Notes under the pieces: generated by a model
What the model saw: only the letters and a program-made list of their open reading frames with translations
Database searches by the model: none
What the model was told of the DNA's origin: nothing
Source of the DNA: an uncultured Oscillospiraceae bacterium
GTDB lineage: Bacteria; Bacillota; Clostridia; Oscillospirales; Oscillospiraceae
DNA length: 36,322 nt
Direction of reading: 5' to 3'
Assembly: GCA_900763675.1 (NCBI GenBank)
Contig: CAAFLE010000084.1
Span: forward strand, 1-36,322
Translations under genes and position numbers: made by a program
In this document: piece by piece, positions 1 through 7,494 of the stretch
Position numbering within the stretch: the stretch's first letter is position 1
How the letters are laid out: each line of letters starts with the position of its first letter

Positions 1-10
1 GAAAAGGAGA

Positions 11-1216
11 ATGAAAGAAATGAAAAAAGTAGTTTGTATGGTACTCGCCGCCGTGATGCTCATGGCGTGTCTGGCGGGCTGCGGCAGCTCTGCGGCGACC
101 CCCTCCGCTACCGACGCCCCGGCGTCGGACGCCGGTTCCTCCAATGCGTCGACTGCCGCCGCCTTCAAGCTCGGCGGTACGGCTCCGCTGACCGGCGGCG
201 CCGCGATTTACGGCAACGCCGTGAAGAACGCCGCGCAGATCGCCGTTGACGAGATCAACGCCAAGGGCGGCATCCAGTTCGAGCTGCGCTACGAGGACGA
301 CCAGAACGACACCGAGAAGGTCGTCAACGCCTACAACACCCTGAAGGACTGGGGTATGCAGATCTCTCTCGGCTCCGTTACCTCCAAGCCCTGCGAAGTC
401 ACCTCCGTTGACACCTACGCCGACCGCATCTTCGCGCTGACGCCGTCCGCTTCCTCCGTGGCGACCACCGAGGGCAAGGACAACCAGTTCCAGATGTGCT
501 TCACCGACCCCAACCAGGGCAGCGCCTCCGCGCAGTACATCGCCGATAAGGGTCTTGCCACCAAGGTCGCCGTTATCTGGAAGAGCGACGACGTTTACTC
601 CAAGGGCATCTATGAAACCTTCAAGACCGCCGCGGCGAATCTCGGCATCGAGATCGTGAGCGACACCACCTTTGCCGACGGCAACGACACCGACTTCTCC
701 GTGCAGATCGCCGACGCGCAGTCCAACGGCGCCGAGCTCGTGTTCCTGCCCATCTACTACCAACCCGCTTCCCTCATCCTCGCGCAGGCTGCCGCCGCCG
801 GCTATGATCCCGAGTGGTTCGGCGTGGACGGCATGGACGGCATCCTCTCCATGAAGGGCTTTGATACCTCTCTCGCCGAGGGCGTTATGCTCCTGACCCC
901 GTTCAACGCCGACTCCACCGACGAGCGCACCGCGGCTTTCGTCAAGAAGTATCAGGAGCTGTACGGCGAGGTGCCCAACCAGTTCGCCGCGGACGCCTAT
1001 GACTGCGTCTATGCTTACGCGCAGGCTCTCGAAGCCGCCGGCGCTACCCCTGAGATGAGCGCGGATGAGCTTTGCACCGCCATGATCGAGCAGTTCACCA
1101 CCATGACGTTTGACGGTCTGACCGGCACCGGCATGACGTGGAATGCCGAAGGTCAGGTCACCAAGAGCCCGAAGGGCATGGTCATCCAGGACGGCGCTTA
1201 TGTCGGTCTCGACTGA
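11..1216 (+). CDS. livJ: Branched-chain amino acid ABC transporter substrate-binding lipoprotein (LivJ/LivK-like)
   Basis: Extracellular binding protein that captures leucine, isoleucine or valine (or a related amino acid) and delivers it to the LivHMGF importer encoded next. The 401-residue product starts with a lipoprotein signal peptide: positive residues, a hydrophobic run and a lipobox LAGC ending at Cys24, then a low-complexity Ser/Ala/Thr linker to about residue 50. The rest reads as a type I periplasmic-binding fold (Peripla_BP_6), with the opening motif KLGGTAPLTGGAAIYG. A purine-rich ribosome binding site (aaaggaga) lies just before the ATG at 11. Another in-frame ATG at 20 is possible but would barely alter the signal peptide. 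The gene is first of five co-directional genes; its promoter lies outside the window. The family is well supported; the exact amino acid preference is inferred from the neighbours. Confidence 0.93.
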   Translation: MKEMKKVVCMVLAAVMLMACLAGCGSSAATPSATDAPASDAGSSNASTAAAFKLGGTAPLTGGAAIYGNAVKNAAQIAVDEINAKGGIQFELRYEDDQNDTEKVVNAYNTLKDWGMQISLGSVTSKPCEVTSVDTYADRIFALTPSASSVATTEGKDNQFQMCFTDPNQGSASAQYIADKGLATKVAVIWKSDDVYSKGIYETFKTAAANLGIEIVSDTTFADGNDTDFSVQIADAQSNGAELVFLPIYYQPASLILAQAAAAGYDPEWFGVDGMDGILSMKGFDTSLAEGVMLLTPFNADSTDERTAAFVKKYQELYGEVPNQFAADAYDCVYAYAQALEAAGATPEMSADELCTAMIEQFTTMTFDGLTGTGMTWNAEGQVTKSPKGMVIQDGAYVGLD

Positions 1217-1246
1217 TCGTATCGCCCAATCCTTTTTACCGGCTAT

Positions 1247-1270
1247 GGGACGGAGAAGCCTCTCCGTCCC
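1247..1270 (+). other. Perfect 10-bp hairpin after the livJ gene
   Basis: gggacggaga (1247-1256) pairs perfectly with tctccgtccc (1261-1270) around a 4-nt loop. No T-run follows, so it is not a typical intrinsic terminator. Hairpins at this place in binding-protein operons often stabilise the upstream message or partly stop transcription, giving more binding protein than permease. That role is inferred. Confidence 0.6.
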
Positions 1271-1278
1271 ATTCCCGC

Positions 1279-1336
1279 GGGAAGGCGCGTATCGGAAAGG
1301 AGCGGCAGCCGGCTCTTTTCCGATGCGCATTTTCCC
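1279..1336 (+). other. Large intergenic hairpin between livJ and livH
   Basis: The 25-nt arms 1279-1303 and 1312-1336 pair as RNA with 20 Watson-Crick pairs, four G-U wobbles and one C-A mismatch, around an 8-nt loop. No T-run follows. Together with the hairpin at 1247-1270 it fills most of the 180-nt gap between the binding-protein and permease genes, as expected for a message-stabilising or partial-termination element. Confidence 0.6.
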
Positions 1337-1404
1337 GGTTTCCCCGCATACCCCGCCAGAGAGAAATAAGAGAAAGAAATTGACCCGAAAGGGGCGTGTA
1401 TGCT

Positions 1405-2298
1405 TTGAGTTTTCTGAACTTTCTGATCAGCGGCATCAGTCTCGGCAGCATCTACGCGATCATCGCCCTCGGTTATACGATGGTGTACGGCATCGCGAAA
1501 ATGCTCAACTTTGCCCACGGCGACGTCATCATGGTGGGCGCGTATATCTGCTTCTTCGCCTGTACGAAATTCAATCTTCCGCCGGTTGTCGGCGTGATCC
1601 TCGCTATGATCGTCTGCACCGTTCTCGGCATGACGATCGAAAAGCTCGCGTATAAGCCGCTGCGTGCGGCAACGTCGCTCGCGGTGCTTATCACCGCTAT
1701 CGGCGTGAGCTATTTTCTCCAGAACGCTGCGCTGCTGCTCTGGGGTTCCAGCCCGGTAGTGTTTCCGAACTTCTTCAAATCGGTAAGCGGCGATACGGGC
1801 TTCTCCCTCTTCGGCGGAGAGCTTCGCATTTCCTATGTCGCGCTTGTGACGATCATCGTGTGCGTCGTCATCATGGTCGCGCTCTCGCTGTTTGTCGGAA
1901 AGACAAAAATGGGCAAGGCGATGCGTGCCTGCTCCGAGGATAAGGACGCGGCGCGGCTCATGGGCATCAACGTGGACGCCACGATTTCCATGACGTTTGC
2001 CATCGGCTCCGGACTTGCGGCGATTGCGGGCGTGCTGCTCTGCTCGGCGTATCCGACGCTCGTCCCCACGACCGGCTCCATGCCCGGCATCAAGGCGTTC
2101 ACCGCCGCGGTGTTCGGCGGCATCGGCTCGATCCCCGGCGCTCTGCTCGGCGGGCTTCTGCTCGGCGTGATCGAGATTATGGCAAAGGCGTATGTCTCCA
2201 CGCAGATGTCGGACGCTTTCGTTTTCGCCGTTTTGATCATCGTTCTGCTTGTTAAGCCGTCCGGTCTGCTGGGCAAGCAGGTCCGGGAGAAAGTGTGA
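1405..2298 (+). CDS. livH: Branched-chain amino acid ABC transporter permease (LivH-like)
   Basis: First of the two membrane permeases of the branched-chain amino acid importer. The protein is hydrophobic throughout, with about eight membrane segments, and carries the LivH-type opening LISGISLGSIYAIIALGYTM followed by GIAKMLNFAHGD. The C-terminal part contains GGIGSIPGALLGGLLLGVIE, the typical permease/ATPase coupling region. The start is uncertain. The longest open frame begins at GTG 1396, but a GGGG ribosome-binding core at 1391-1394 is too close to it and fits TTG at 1405 (10-nt spacing). An ATG at 1400 is out of frame. The stop at 2298 is 10 nt before livM, so the two are translated as a pair. 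Confidence 0.92.
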   Translation: MSFLNFLISGISLGSIYAIIALGYTMVYGIAKMLNFAHGDVIMVGAYICFFACTKFNLPPVVGVILAMIVCTVLGMTIEKLAYKPLRAATSLAVLITAIGVSYFLQNAALLLWGSSPVVFPNFFKSVSGDTGFSLFGGELRISYVALVTIIVCVVIMVALSLFVGKTKMGKAMRACSEDKDAARLMGINVDATISMTFAIGSGLAAIAGVLLCSAYPTLVPTTGSMPGIKAFTAAVFGGIGSIPGALLGGLLLGVIEIMAKAYVSTQMSDAFVFAVLIIVLLVKPSGLLGKQVREKV

Positions 2299-2308
2299 GG
2301 TGGAAGCG

Positions 2309-3364
2309 ATGAAAAAAGTTTTGGCACGCATGAAAACCAACCGGCGGGTGTGCATCACGTATGCCGTGGTGATCGCCGCCTATATCATCCTCCAGATCCT
2401 CTCCGGACAGAAGGTCCTGTCCTCCACGGCACGCGGTATGCTCGTGCCGATCTGCGCCTATGTCGTTATGGCGATTTCGCTCAACCTCACCGTCGGCGTC
2501 ATGGGCGAGCTGTCGCTCGGTCACGCGGGCTTTATGAGCGTCGGCGCGTTTATGGGTACGACCGCGGCGGTGTCGCTGCAGGGCGTCATTGCGAGCGCTC
2601 CGCTGCGTCTCGCCATTGCGATGGCAATCGGCGCGGTGTTCGCCGCCATCGTCGGCTTTCTCATCGGCATTCCGGTGCTGCGCCTCCGGGGCGACTATCT
2701 CGCCATCGTGACGCTTGCCTTCGGTGAGATTATCAAGAGCATCTTCACGAACCTCTACATCGGTCTCGACAGCCGCGGCTATCACATCCGCTTTCTTCAG
2801 GCGCCCGAAAATCTGGAGGAGGGCGGAAAGCTCATCATCGGCGGACCGATGGGCATCAGCGGCGTGCAGCGTATTGCCACGTTCACCGGCGGGTTTGTTC
2901 TTGTGATGATCTGCCTGATCGTGATTTTCCATCTGGTGAACAGCCGCACGGGCCGCGCCATTCTCGCCATCCGTGATAACCGCATCGCCGCCGAGAGCGT
3001 CGGCATCCCCGTGACGCGCTACAAAATGACCGCGTTTGTTATTTCCGCCGCCATGGCGGGCGCGGCGGGCGCTCTGTTCGCGCTCAATTATTCCACGATC
3101 GCCGCGAACAAGTTTGATTTCAACACATCCATCCTCGTGCTGGTGTTCGTCGTGTTCGGCGGACTGGGCAATATGCTCGGCTCGGTCATCGCCGCCGCGC
3201 TCCTCACGGCGCTGCCGGAGGCGCTGCGCAGCTTTGCCGATTACCGGATGCTGATCTACGCCATCGTCCTCATCCTCGTGATGCTTGCGACGAACAACAA
3301 CGATTTCAAGGCGCTTCTGCGCCGTCTGATCCCCGGCAGGAAGGAGGAAAAGGAAGATGTCTAA
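2309..3364 (+). CDS. livM: Branched-chain amino acid ABC transporter permease (LivM-like)
   Basis: Second membrane permease of the importer, expected to pair with LivH to form the translocation pore. The 351-residue product has about nine to ten hydrophobic segments and LivM-type motifs: NLTVGVMGELSLGHAGFMSV (about residues 50-70), GIPVLRLRGDYLAIVTLAFG near the middle, and GGLGNMLGSVIAAALLTALP near the end. The start at 2309 is preceded by gaggtgg at about 2297-2303; the reading frame is open further upstream but overlaps livH. The 3' end overlaps livG by 8 nt, consistent with translational coupling. Confidence 0.93.
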   Translation: MKKVLARMKTNRRVCITYAVVIAAYIILQILSGQKVLSSTARGMLVPICAYVVMAISLNLTVGVMGELSLGHAGFMSVGAFMGTTAAVSLQGVIASAPLRLAIAMAIGAVFAAIVGFLIGIPVLRLRGDYLAIVTLAFGEIIKSIFTNLYIGLDSRGYHIRFLQAPENLEEGGKLIIGGPMGISGVQRIATFTGGFVLVMICLIVIFHLVNSRTGRAILAIRDNRIAAESVGIPVTRYKMTAFVISAAMAGAAGALFALNYSTIAANKFDFNTSILVLVFVVFGGLGNMLGSVIAAALLTALPEALRSFADYRMLIYAIVLILVMLATNNNDFKALLRRLIPGRKEEKEDV

Positions 3365-4205
3365 AACGTTTGAAAAGGGGAAAATGGTCGAATTTCCCAG
3401 CACTGCCATCATCCCCGAGCGCGATCTGGACAAGACCCCCGTTCTGGAATGCCGCCATCTCGGCATCGACTTCGGCGGTCTCCGCGCCGTGGACGATTTC
3501 AATCTCACCATCGGCAGAACCGAGATCGCCGGTCTGATCGGACCGAACGGCGCGGGCAAGACCACCGTTTTCAACCTGCTCACCAAGGTTTACCAGCCGA
3601 CCCGCGGCACGACGCTGCTTGACGGCATGGACACCTCCGGCAAAACGACCGAGCAGATCAACCGCATGGGCATCGCCCGCACGTTCCAGAACATCCGCCT
3701 TTTCAATAACCTCACGGTCGAAGACAACGTAAAGATCGGTCTGCACAATCAGGAGCCGTACTCCACGTTCGAGGGCATTTTCCGTCTGCCGAAATACTGG
3801 CGGCAGGAACGCGCCGCGCACGAGCGGGCGCTGGAGCTGCTGTCCATCTTTGATATGCAGGATATGGCAAACGTTCAGGCCGGCTCGCTGCCCTACGGTG
3901 CGCAGCGCCGGCTGGAGATCGTCCGCGCTCTTGCAACGAACCCGTCGCTGCTGCTGCTCGACGAGCCTGCCGCCGGCATGAACCCCTCCGAAACGCAGGA
4001 GCTGATGGAGAATATCGTCAAGATCCGCGATATGTTCCAGATCGCCGTCATGCTCATCGAGCACGACATGAAGCTCGTCATGGGTATTTGCGAGGGCATC
4101 TGCGTGCTGAACTTCGGCAAGGTCATCGCCAAGGGTACGGCGGAGGAGATTCAGGCGAACCCCGCCGTTATCGAGGCGTACCTCGGCAAAAAGAAGGAGG
4201 GCTGA
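3357..4205 (+). CDS. livG: Branched-chain amino acid ABC transporter ATP-binding protein (LivG-like)
   Basis: Cytoplasmic ATPase that powers the branched-chain amino acid importer together with LivF. Visible motifs are Walker A GPNGAGKTT at residues 62-70, a LivG-type degenerate signature LPYGAQRRLEIVRAL, Walker B LLLLDEPAAGMNP, and the switch histidine in IEHDMKL. The product has 282 residues. About 25 residues precede the usual beginning of the LivG domain (near CRHLGIDFGGL), a short N-terminal extension without recognisable motifs. The ATG at 3357 overlaps the end of livM by 8 nt and is preceded by a strong aggaggaaaagga ribosome-binding region. The livF start follows after 2 nt. Confidence 0.94.
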   Translation: MSKTFEKGKMVEFPSTAIIPERDLDKTPVLECRHLGIDFGGLRAVDDFNLTIGRTEIAGLIGPNGAGKTTVFNLLTKVYQPTRGTTLLDGMDTSGKTTEQINRMGIARTFQNIRLFNNLTVEDNVKIGLHNQEPYSTFEGIFRLPKYWRQERAAHERALELLSIFDMQDMANVQAGSLPYGAQRRLEIVRALATNPSLLLLDEPAAGMNPSETQELMENIVKIRDMFQIAVMLIEHDMKLVMGICEGICVLNFGKVIAKGTAEEIQANPAVIEAYLGKKKEG

Positions 4206-4207
4206 CC

Positions 4208-4912
4208 ATGCTGCTGGAAGTCAAGGATATTCAGGTCTATTACGGCGCCATCCACGCCATCAAGGGCGTATCCTTTGAGGTCAACGAGGGCGAGATCGTC
4301 ACGCTCATCGGCGCAAACGGCGCGGGCAAGACGACGACGCTCGATACCATCGCGGGGCTGCTGCGCAGCCGCGGCGGCGACATCGTTTTCCAGGGCGAGA
4401 GCATCGCGCACAAAGCGCCCCATCTGATCGTCAAGGAGGGGCTTGCGCTCGTCCCGGAGGGGCGGCGCGTGTTTGCGCAAATGACCGTTGAGGAAAATCT
4501 CGAAATGGGCGCTTTCACCCGCGCCAATTCCACCATTGAGCCGGGACTCGAAAAGGTGTACGAGCTGTTCCCGCGGCTGAAGGAGCGCCGCCGCCAGACA
4601 GCGGGTACGCTCTCCGGCGGCGAGCAGCAGATGCTCGCCATGGGCAGAGCGCTGATGAGCGCTCCGAAGCTCATGATGCTCGACGAGCCGTCTATGGGTC
4701 TTGCGCCCATTCTCGTCGAGCAGGTGTTCGACATCATCCAGTCGCTGCACAAGGCGGGAACGACCATCCTGCTCGTCGAGCAGAACGCACAGATGGCGCT
4801 CTCCATTGCCGACCGTGCCTACGTTCTCGAAAACGGCAAGGTCTCCCTTTCCGGCACCGGCAAGGAGCTTGCCCAGAGCGAGCAGGTCCAGAAAGCCTAC
4901 CTCGGCGGCTGA
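4208..4912 (+). CDS. livF: Branched-chain amino acid ABC transporter ATP-binding protein (LivF-like)
   Basis: Second ATPase of the Liv importer. The 234-residue product has the compact LivF layout: Walker A GANGAGKTT at residues 35-43, LVPEGRRVFAQMTVEENL (a LivF hallmark), signature LSGGEQQMLAMGRAL, Walker B LMMLDEPSMGLAP and the switch histidine replaced by Gln in LLVEQNAQMAL, as is normal for LivF. The ATG at 4208 follows the ribosome binding site aaggagg at about 4194-4200, which overlaps the livG stop. It is the last gene of the operon; a strong terminator starts 10 nt after its stop. Confidence 0.94.
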   Translation: MLLEVKDIQVYYGAIHAIKGVSFEVNEGEIVTLIGANGAGKTTTLDTIAGLLRSRGGDIVFQGESIAHKAPHLIVKEGLALVPEGRRVFAQMTVEENLEMGAFTRANSTIEPGLEKVYELFPRLKERRRQTAGTLSGGEQQMLAMGRALMSAPKLMMLDEPSMGLAPILVEQVFDIIQSLHKAGTTILLVEQNAQMALSIADRAYVLENGKVSLSGTGKELAQSEQVQKAYLGG

Positions 4913-4921
4913 TCGTTCCGT

Positions 4922-4959
4922 AAAAAATCTCTCTCTGCCATGGCAGGGAGAGATTTTTT
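4922..4959. terminator. Bidirectional intrinsic terminator after livF
   Basis: An 18-bp stem with one wobble pair is formed by 4922-4939 and 4942-4959, centred on ccatgg. It is flanked by six A on the left and six T on the right, so it can terminate in either direction. It closes the liv operon and isolates it from the SPFH operon. Confidence 0.92.
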
Positions 4960-4971
4960 ATGCGCAGCCTC

Positions 4972-5000
4972 TTGACAAAACCTTCCAGCTGTGATATCAA
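4972..5000 (+). promoter_or_regulatory. Promoter of the SPFH operon
   Basis: A consensus -35 box TTGACA at 4972-4977 is followed after 17 nt by TATCAA at 4995-5000, a four-of-six match to the -10 consensus. The -10 lies inside the first TGATATCA palindrome, so a protein bound there would block polymerase. Confidence 0.65.
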
Positions 5001-5010
5001 TATGATATCA
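4992..5010 (+). promoter_or_regulatory. Paired TGATATCA palindromes, candidate operator
   Basis: Two identical 8-bp perfect palindromes, TGATATCA at 4992-4999 and 5003-5010, have centres 11 bp apart, about one helical turn. They overlap the predicted -10 and transcription start of the SPFH operon. Tandem short palindromes on one DNA face are the usual target layout for ribbon-helix-helix repressors, and this operon encodes one at 6043-6249. Autoregulation is inferred. Confidence 0.55.
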
Positions 5011-5033
5011 AAACAATTTACGGAGGCTGTGTC

Positions 5034-6041
5034 ATGCAGGAAAAGATCATCACCGGAAGAAAAAACGGCATGGCAGTGCTGCTGGGGTATCTGGCGCTGC
5101 TGATTCTTGCCGTTCTCGCCATTGTGTACGGCGCGGTGCGCGGCTATGTGCTGCCGATCGTTCTCGGCGTTTTGTTCCTCTTGCTCGGCTGGATCCCGCT
5201 GTGCGGTCTGCGCGTTCTCAAGCCGCAGGAGGCTCTGGTCCTTACGCTCTTCGGCAAGTATGTCGGCACGCTTAAGGGCGAGGGCTTTTACTATGTGAAT
5301 CCGTTCTGCGCGGCGGTCAACCCGGCGGCAAACACGAAGCTCAACCAGAGCGGCGACGTGGACGGCGGGAAGGGCGGTATCGTCATCGCCGCGGGACAGA
5401 CGTCCGGCGCGGTCGAGGTCGGCGGCAGCAAGAAAATCTCTCTCAAGATCATGACGCTCAACAACTCCCGCCAGAAGATCAACGATTGTCTCGGCAACCC
5501 CGTGGAGATCGGCATCGCGGTCATATGGCGCGTGGTGGACACCGCCAAGGCGGTGTTTGACGTTGATAACTTCAAGGAATATCTTTCGCTCCAGTGCGAC
5601 AGCGCCCTGCGCAACATCGTGCGGCTCTACCCCTATGACGTAGCGCCGAACGTTGACACGACCGGCGACGGCGTGGCGGACGACGGCAGTCTGCGCGGCT
5701 CGAGCGAGCTTGTCGCCGAGCGCATCCGGCAGGAGATCCAGCAGCGCGTCGATGCCGCCGGTATCGAGGTCATCGAAGCGCGGATCACGTATCTTGCCTA
5801 CGCGACCGAGATCGCGGCGGTCATGCTGCAGCGCCAGCAGGCGTCTGCCATCATCGACGCCCGCAAAATGATCGTAGACGGTGCGGTCGGCATGGTGGAG
5901 ATGGCGCTCGAGCGGCTGAGCGAGAACAACGTCGTCGCGCTCGACGACGAGCGCAAGGCGGCGATGGTGTCGAATCTGCTCGTCGTCCTCTGCGGCAACC
6001 GCGACGCGCAGCCCATCGTGAACTCGGGCAGTCTCTATTGA
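5034..6041 (+). CDS. SPFH (stomatin/prohibitin/flotillin) domain membrane protein
   Basis: Membrane-anchored SPFH/band-7 family protein of 335 residues. Two closely spaced hydrophobic segments lie at about residues 13-33 and 38-58, followed by the band-7-type entry GLRVLKPQEALVLTLFGKYVGTLKGEG. A domain of alternating strands and helices follows, with VEIGIAVIWRVVDTAKAVFDV and a helix-rich C-terminal part (ERIRQEIQQRVDAAGIEVIEARITYLAYATEIA region). Such proteins form oligomeric rings or membrane microdomains; no specific substrate can be read. The ATG at 5034 is preceded by cggagg at 5021-5026. It is the first gene of a three-gene operon with an Arc-like regulator 1 nt downstream and a DUF1648 membrane protein. 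The SPFH assignment is firm; the physiological role is unknown. Confidence 0.85.
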   Translation: MQEKIITGRKNGMAVLLGYLALLILAVLAIVYGAVRGYVLPIVLGVLFLLLGWIPLCGLRVLKPQEALVLTLFGKYVGTLKGEGFYYVNPFCAAVNPAANTKLNQSGDVDGGKGGIVIAAGQTSGAVEVGGSKKISLKIMTLNNSRQKINDCLGNPVEIGIAVIWRVVDTAKAVFDVDNFKEYLSLQCDSALRNIVRLYPYDVAPNVDTTGDGVADDGSLRGSSELVAERIRQEIQQRVDAAGIEVIEARITYLAYATEIAAVMLQRQQASAIIDARKMIVDGAVGMVEMALERLSENNVVALDDERKAAMVSNLLVVLCGNRDAQPIVNSGSLY

Positions 6042-6042
6042 T

Positions 6043-6249
6043 ATGGCGGAAACCGAAACCGGGAAAAAGCAGGTGCCGCTGCGCCTGTCCCCGAAGCTGT
6101 ATGCGGCCATCGCCGCGTGGGCGGAGGACGATTTCCGCTCGGTGAACGGGCAGATCGAGTATCTGCTCACCGAATGCGTCCGCCAGCGAAAGAAAAACGG
6201 AAAGTATGTCTCCGACGAGCTGGATGTGCCGCCGAAGCTGGACATTTGA
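6043..6249 (+). CDS. Small Arc-like ribbon-helix-helix DNA-binding protein
   Basis: A 68-residue protein with the ribbon-helix-helix pattern. A short strand KQVPLRLSP (about residues 9-17) would pair between subunits and touch DNA. Helix A is about residues 18-30, and helix B about residues 33-48 begins at the conserved turn region SVNGQIEYLL. The C-terminal tail is charged. The start lies 1 nt after the SPFH stop, indicating translational coupling. Proteins of this fold usually bind short palindromic operators as dimers of dimers, and the paired TGATATCA sites in the operon promoter are an obvious candidate target. That link is inference. It could also act as an antitoxin-like regulator, but no toxin gene is adjacent. 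Confidence 0.78.
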   Translation: MAETETGKKQVPLRLSPKLYAAIAAWAEDDFRSVNGQIEYLLTECVRQRKKNGKYVSDELDVPPKLDI

Positions 6250-6263
6250 AAGGAGAGAGAAAT

Positions 6264-6758
6264 ATGAAACGCGCCGAGATCGACGCTTTCTGCGGCAGCC
6301 GCGAAACGCTCTACCAGCGCATCGCGTTTTTCGCCGCCCCGGCGATACTGCTGGCAGGCATCGTGGTCGTCGCCGTGCGGTATACCTCGCTCCCCGCGGA
6401 GATCCCGTCACACTATAATTTTTACGGCGAGATCGACGGCTACGGCAGCCGGGGAACGCTCTGGATCATGCCCATCATCGGCATTCTGTGCGACACTTTG
6501 ATGCTCGCCGTGAGTTTCTTCCCGCAGACATGGAATGTCGGCACGAGCGTGACGGTGTTCAACCGTGCGCTGGTATACCGGCGCGTGCGCGATCTTATTG
6601 CCGATATGCGCCTTTCAATGGCGGTGATGTTCACCGCGATTGCCGTCTGGCAGACGGCGCTCGCGCCGACATTCCCGTGGGGGATGGGCGTGCTGATGGG
6701 CGTTTGCTGCACCGCGCCGCTCGTGCGGTTTTTTGTGCGGCTGGCAATGAAAAAATAA
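6264..6758 (+). CDS. DUF1648 domain membrane protein
   Basis: A 164-residue integral membrane protein with hydrophobic segments at about residues 21-43, 67-85, 112-135 and 136-155. Between the first two is the DUF1648 hallmark LPAEIPSHYNFYGEIDGYGS, found also in SdpI-type immunity proteins and in other sensor or transporter-like membrane proteins. The ATG at 6264 has the ribosome binding site aaggagag 14 nt after the Arc-like gene stop, so it belongs to the SPFH operon. The function is not known; a partner or sensor for the SPFH protein is a guess from linkage. A bidirectional terminator follows. Confidence 0.75.
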   Translation: MKRAEIDAFCGSRETLYQRIAFFAAPAILLAGIVVVAVRYTSLPAEIPSHYNFYGEIDGYGSRGTLWIMPIIGILCDTLMLAVSFFPQTWNVGTSVTVFNRALVYRRVRDLIADMRLSMAVMFTAIAVWQTALAPTFPWGMGVLMGVCCTAPLVRFFVRLAMKK

Positions 6759-6773
6759 AGGTTTAAAAATGAA

Positions 6774-6823
6774 TGTTGGATGCAGTTATCCTTACGGGAT
6801 GACTGCATCCAACAATTTTCTTT
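6774..6823. terminator. Bidirectional terminator between the SPFH operon and ktrA
   Basis: The arms 6774-6791 and 6797-6814 form an 18-bp stem with one wobble, loop ttacg. A T-rich tract (attttcttt) follows on the plus strand and another (ttcattttt) on the minus strand. It ends the plus-strand SPFH operon and the minus-strand operon that finishes with ktrA. Confidence 0.9.
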
Positions 6824-7469
6824 AAAGAGCAAAGCACTTTTTCAGCGTTTGATATTCACCAAGGGCGAGAATCGTAACATCCTTTGTGAGATGGGTGTCC
6901 GGAGTGACGGATACATCGGTTTTTCCGTCCTTCTTTAAGCCCAGCAGGTTGATCCCGTATTTGCGGCGAATGTTCAGCTCGCCGACGGTCTGACCGACCC
7001 ATCGTTCCGGGACGGCGACCTCTACAATGGCATGTCTGTCGTCCAGCTCAATGTAGTCGAACAGATGGTTGGCGGTGTAGCGGGTGGCCGACCATTTGGC
7101 AAGCTGTTTTTCGGGATAGGTGACGTAGTCCGCGCCGTTGCGAAGCAGAAACTTTTCCTGAACGTCCCGATCCGCGCGCGCGACAACGGTTTTTGCGCCA
7201 AGCTCTTTGAGAAGCGAAACTGTCTCCAGAGAATCCTGAAAGCTGCCGCAGATGGTAACATAGCAGATGTCATAATTCCCAATGCCGAGCGAGCGCAGAA
7301 ACTCCAATCGTGTGCTGTCGCCGATCTGCGCGTTGGTCACAAACGGCATGCACTCGTTGACACGCTCCTCGTCCCTGTCGACCGCCATGATTTGATGGCC
7401 GAGACGGTTCAGCTCCATGGCAAGATGGCGTCCGAAGCGTCCCAATCCGATCAGAAGAATGTTCTTCAT
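6822..7469 (-). CDS. ktrA: Ktr/Trk potassium uptake regulatory subunit (RCK domain protein)
   Basis: Cytosolic gating ring subunit of a KtrAB-type potassium transporter; it binds nucleotides and opens or closes the KtrB channel. The 215-residue product begins with a Rossmann dinucleotide motif GLGRFGRHLA, followed by acidic VDRDEERV at the end of the second strand. This is a standard RCK_N domain to about residue 115. The C-terminal RCK_C domain (about residues 135-215) is the subdomain that binds c-di-AMP in several Firmicutes. It lies 25 nt downstream of ktrB and is last in the long minus-strand run, just before the terminator at 6774-6823. The length fits single-RCK KtrA, not the longer TrkA. 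Confidence 0.92.
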   Translation of the reverse strand: MKNILLIGLGRFGRHLAMELNRLGHQIMAVDRDEERVNECMPFVTNAQIGDSTRLEFLRSLGIGNYDICYVTICGSFQDSLETVSLLKELGAKTVVARADRDVQEKFLLRNGADYVTYPEKQLAKWSATRYTANHLFDYIELDDRHAIVEVAVPERWVGQTVGELNIRRKYGINLLGLKKDGKTDVSVTPDTHLTKDVTILALGEYQTLKKCFAL

Positions 7470-7494
7470 ATTCTATCCTCCTTTAAAAAGACGA

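Noticed and set aside
2249..2308. Longer N terminus for LivM starting at 2249
   Set aside because: It lies inside livH, and the ATG at 2309 has a good ribosome binding site and matches the family start.
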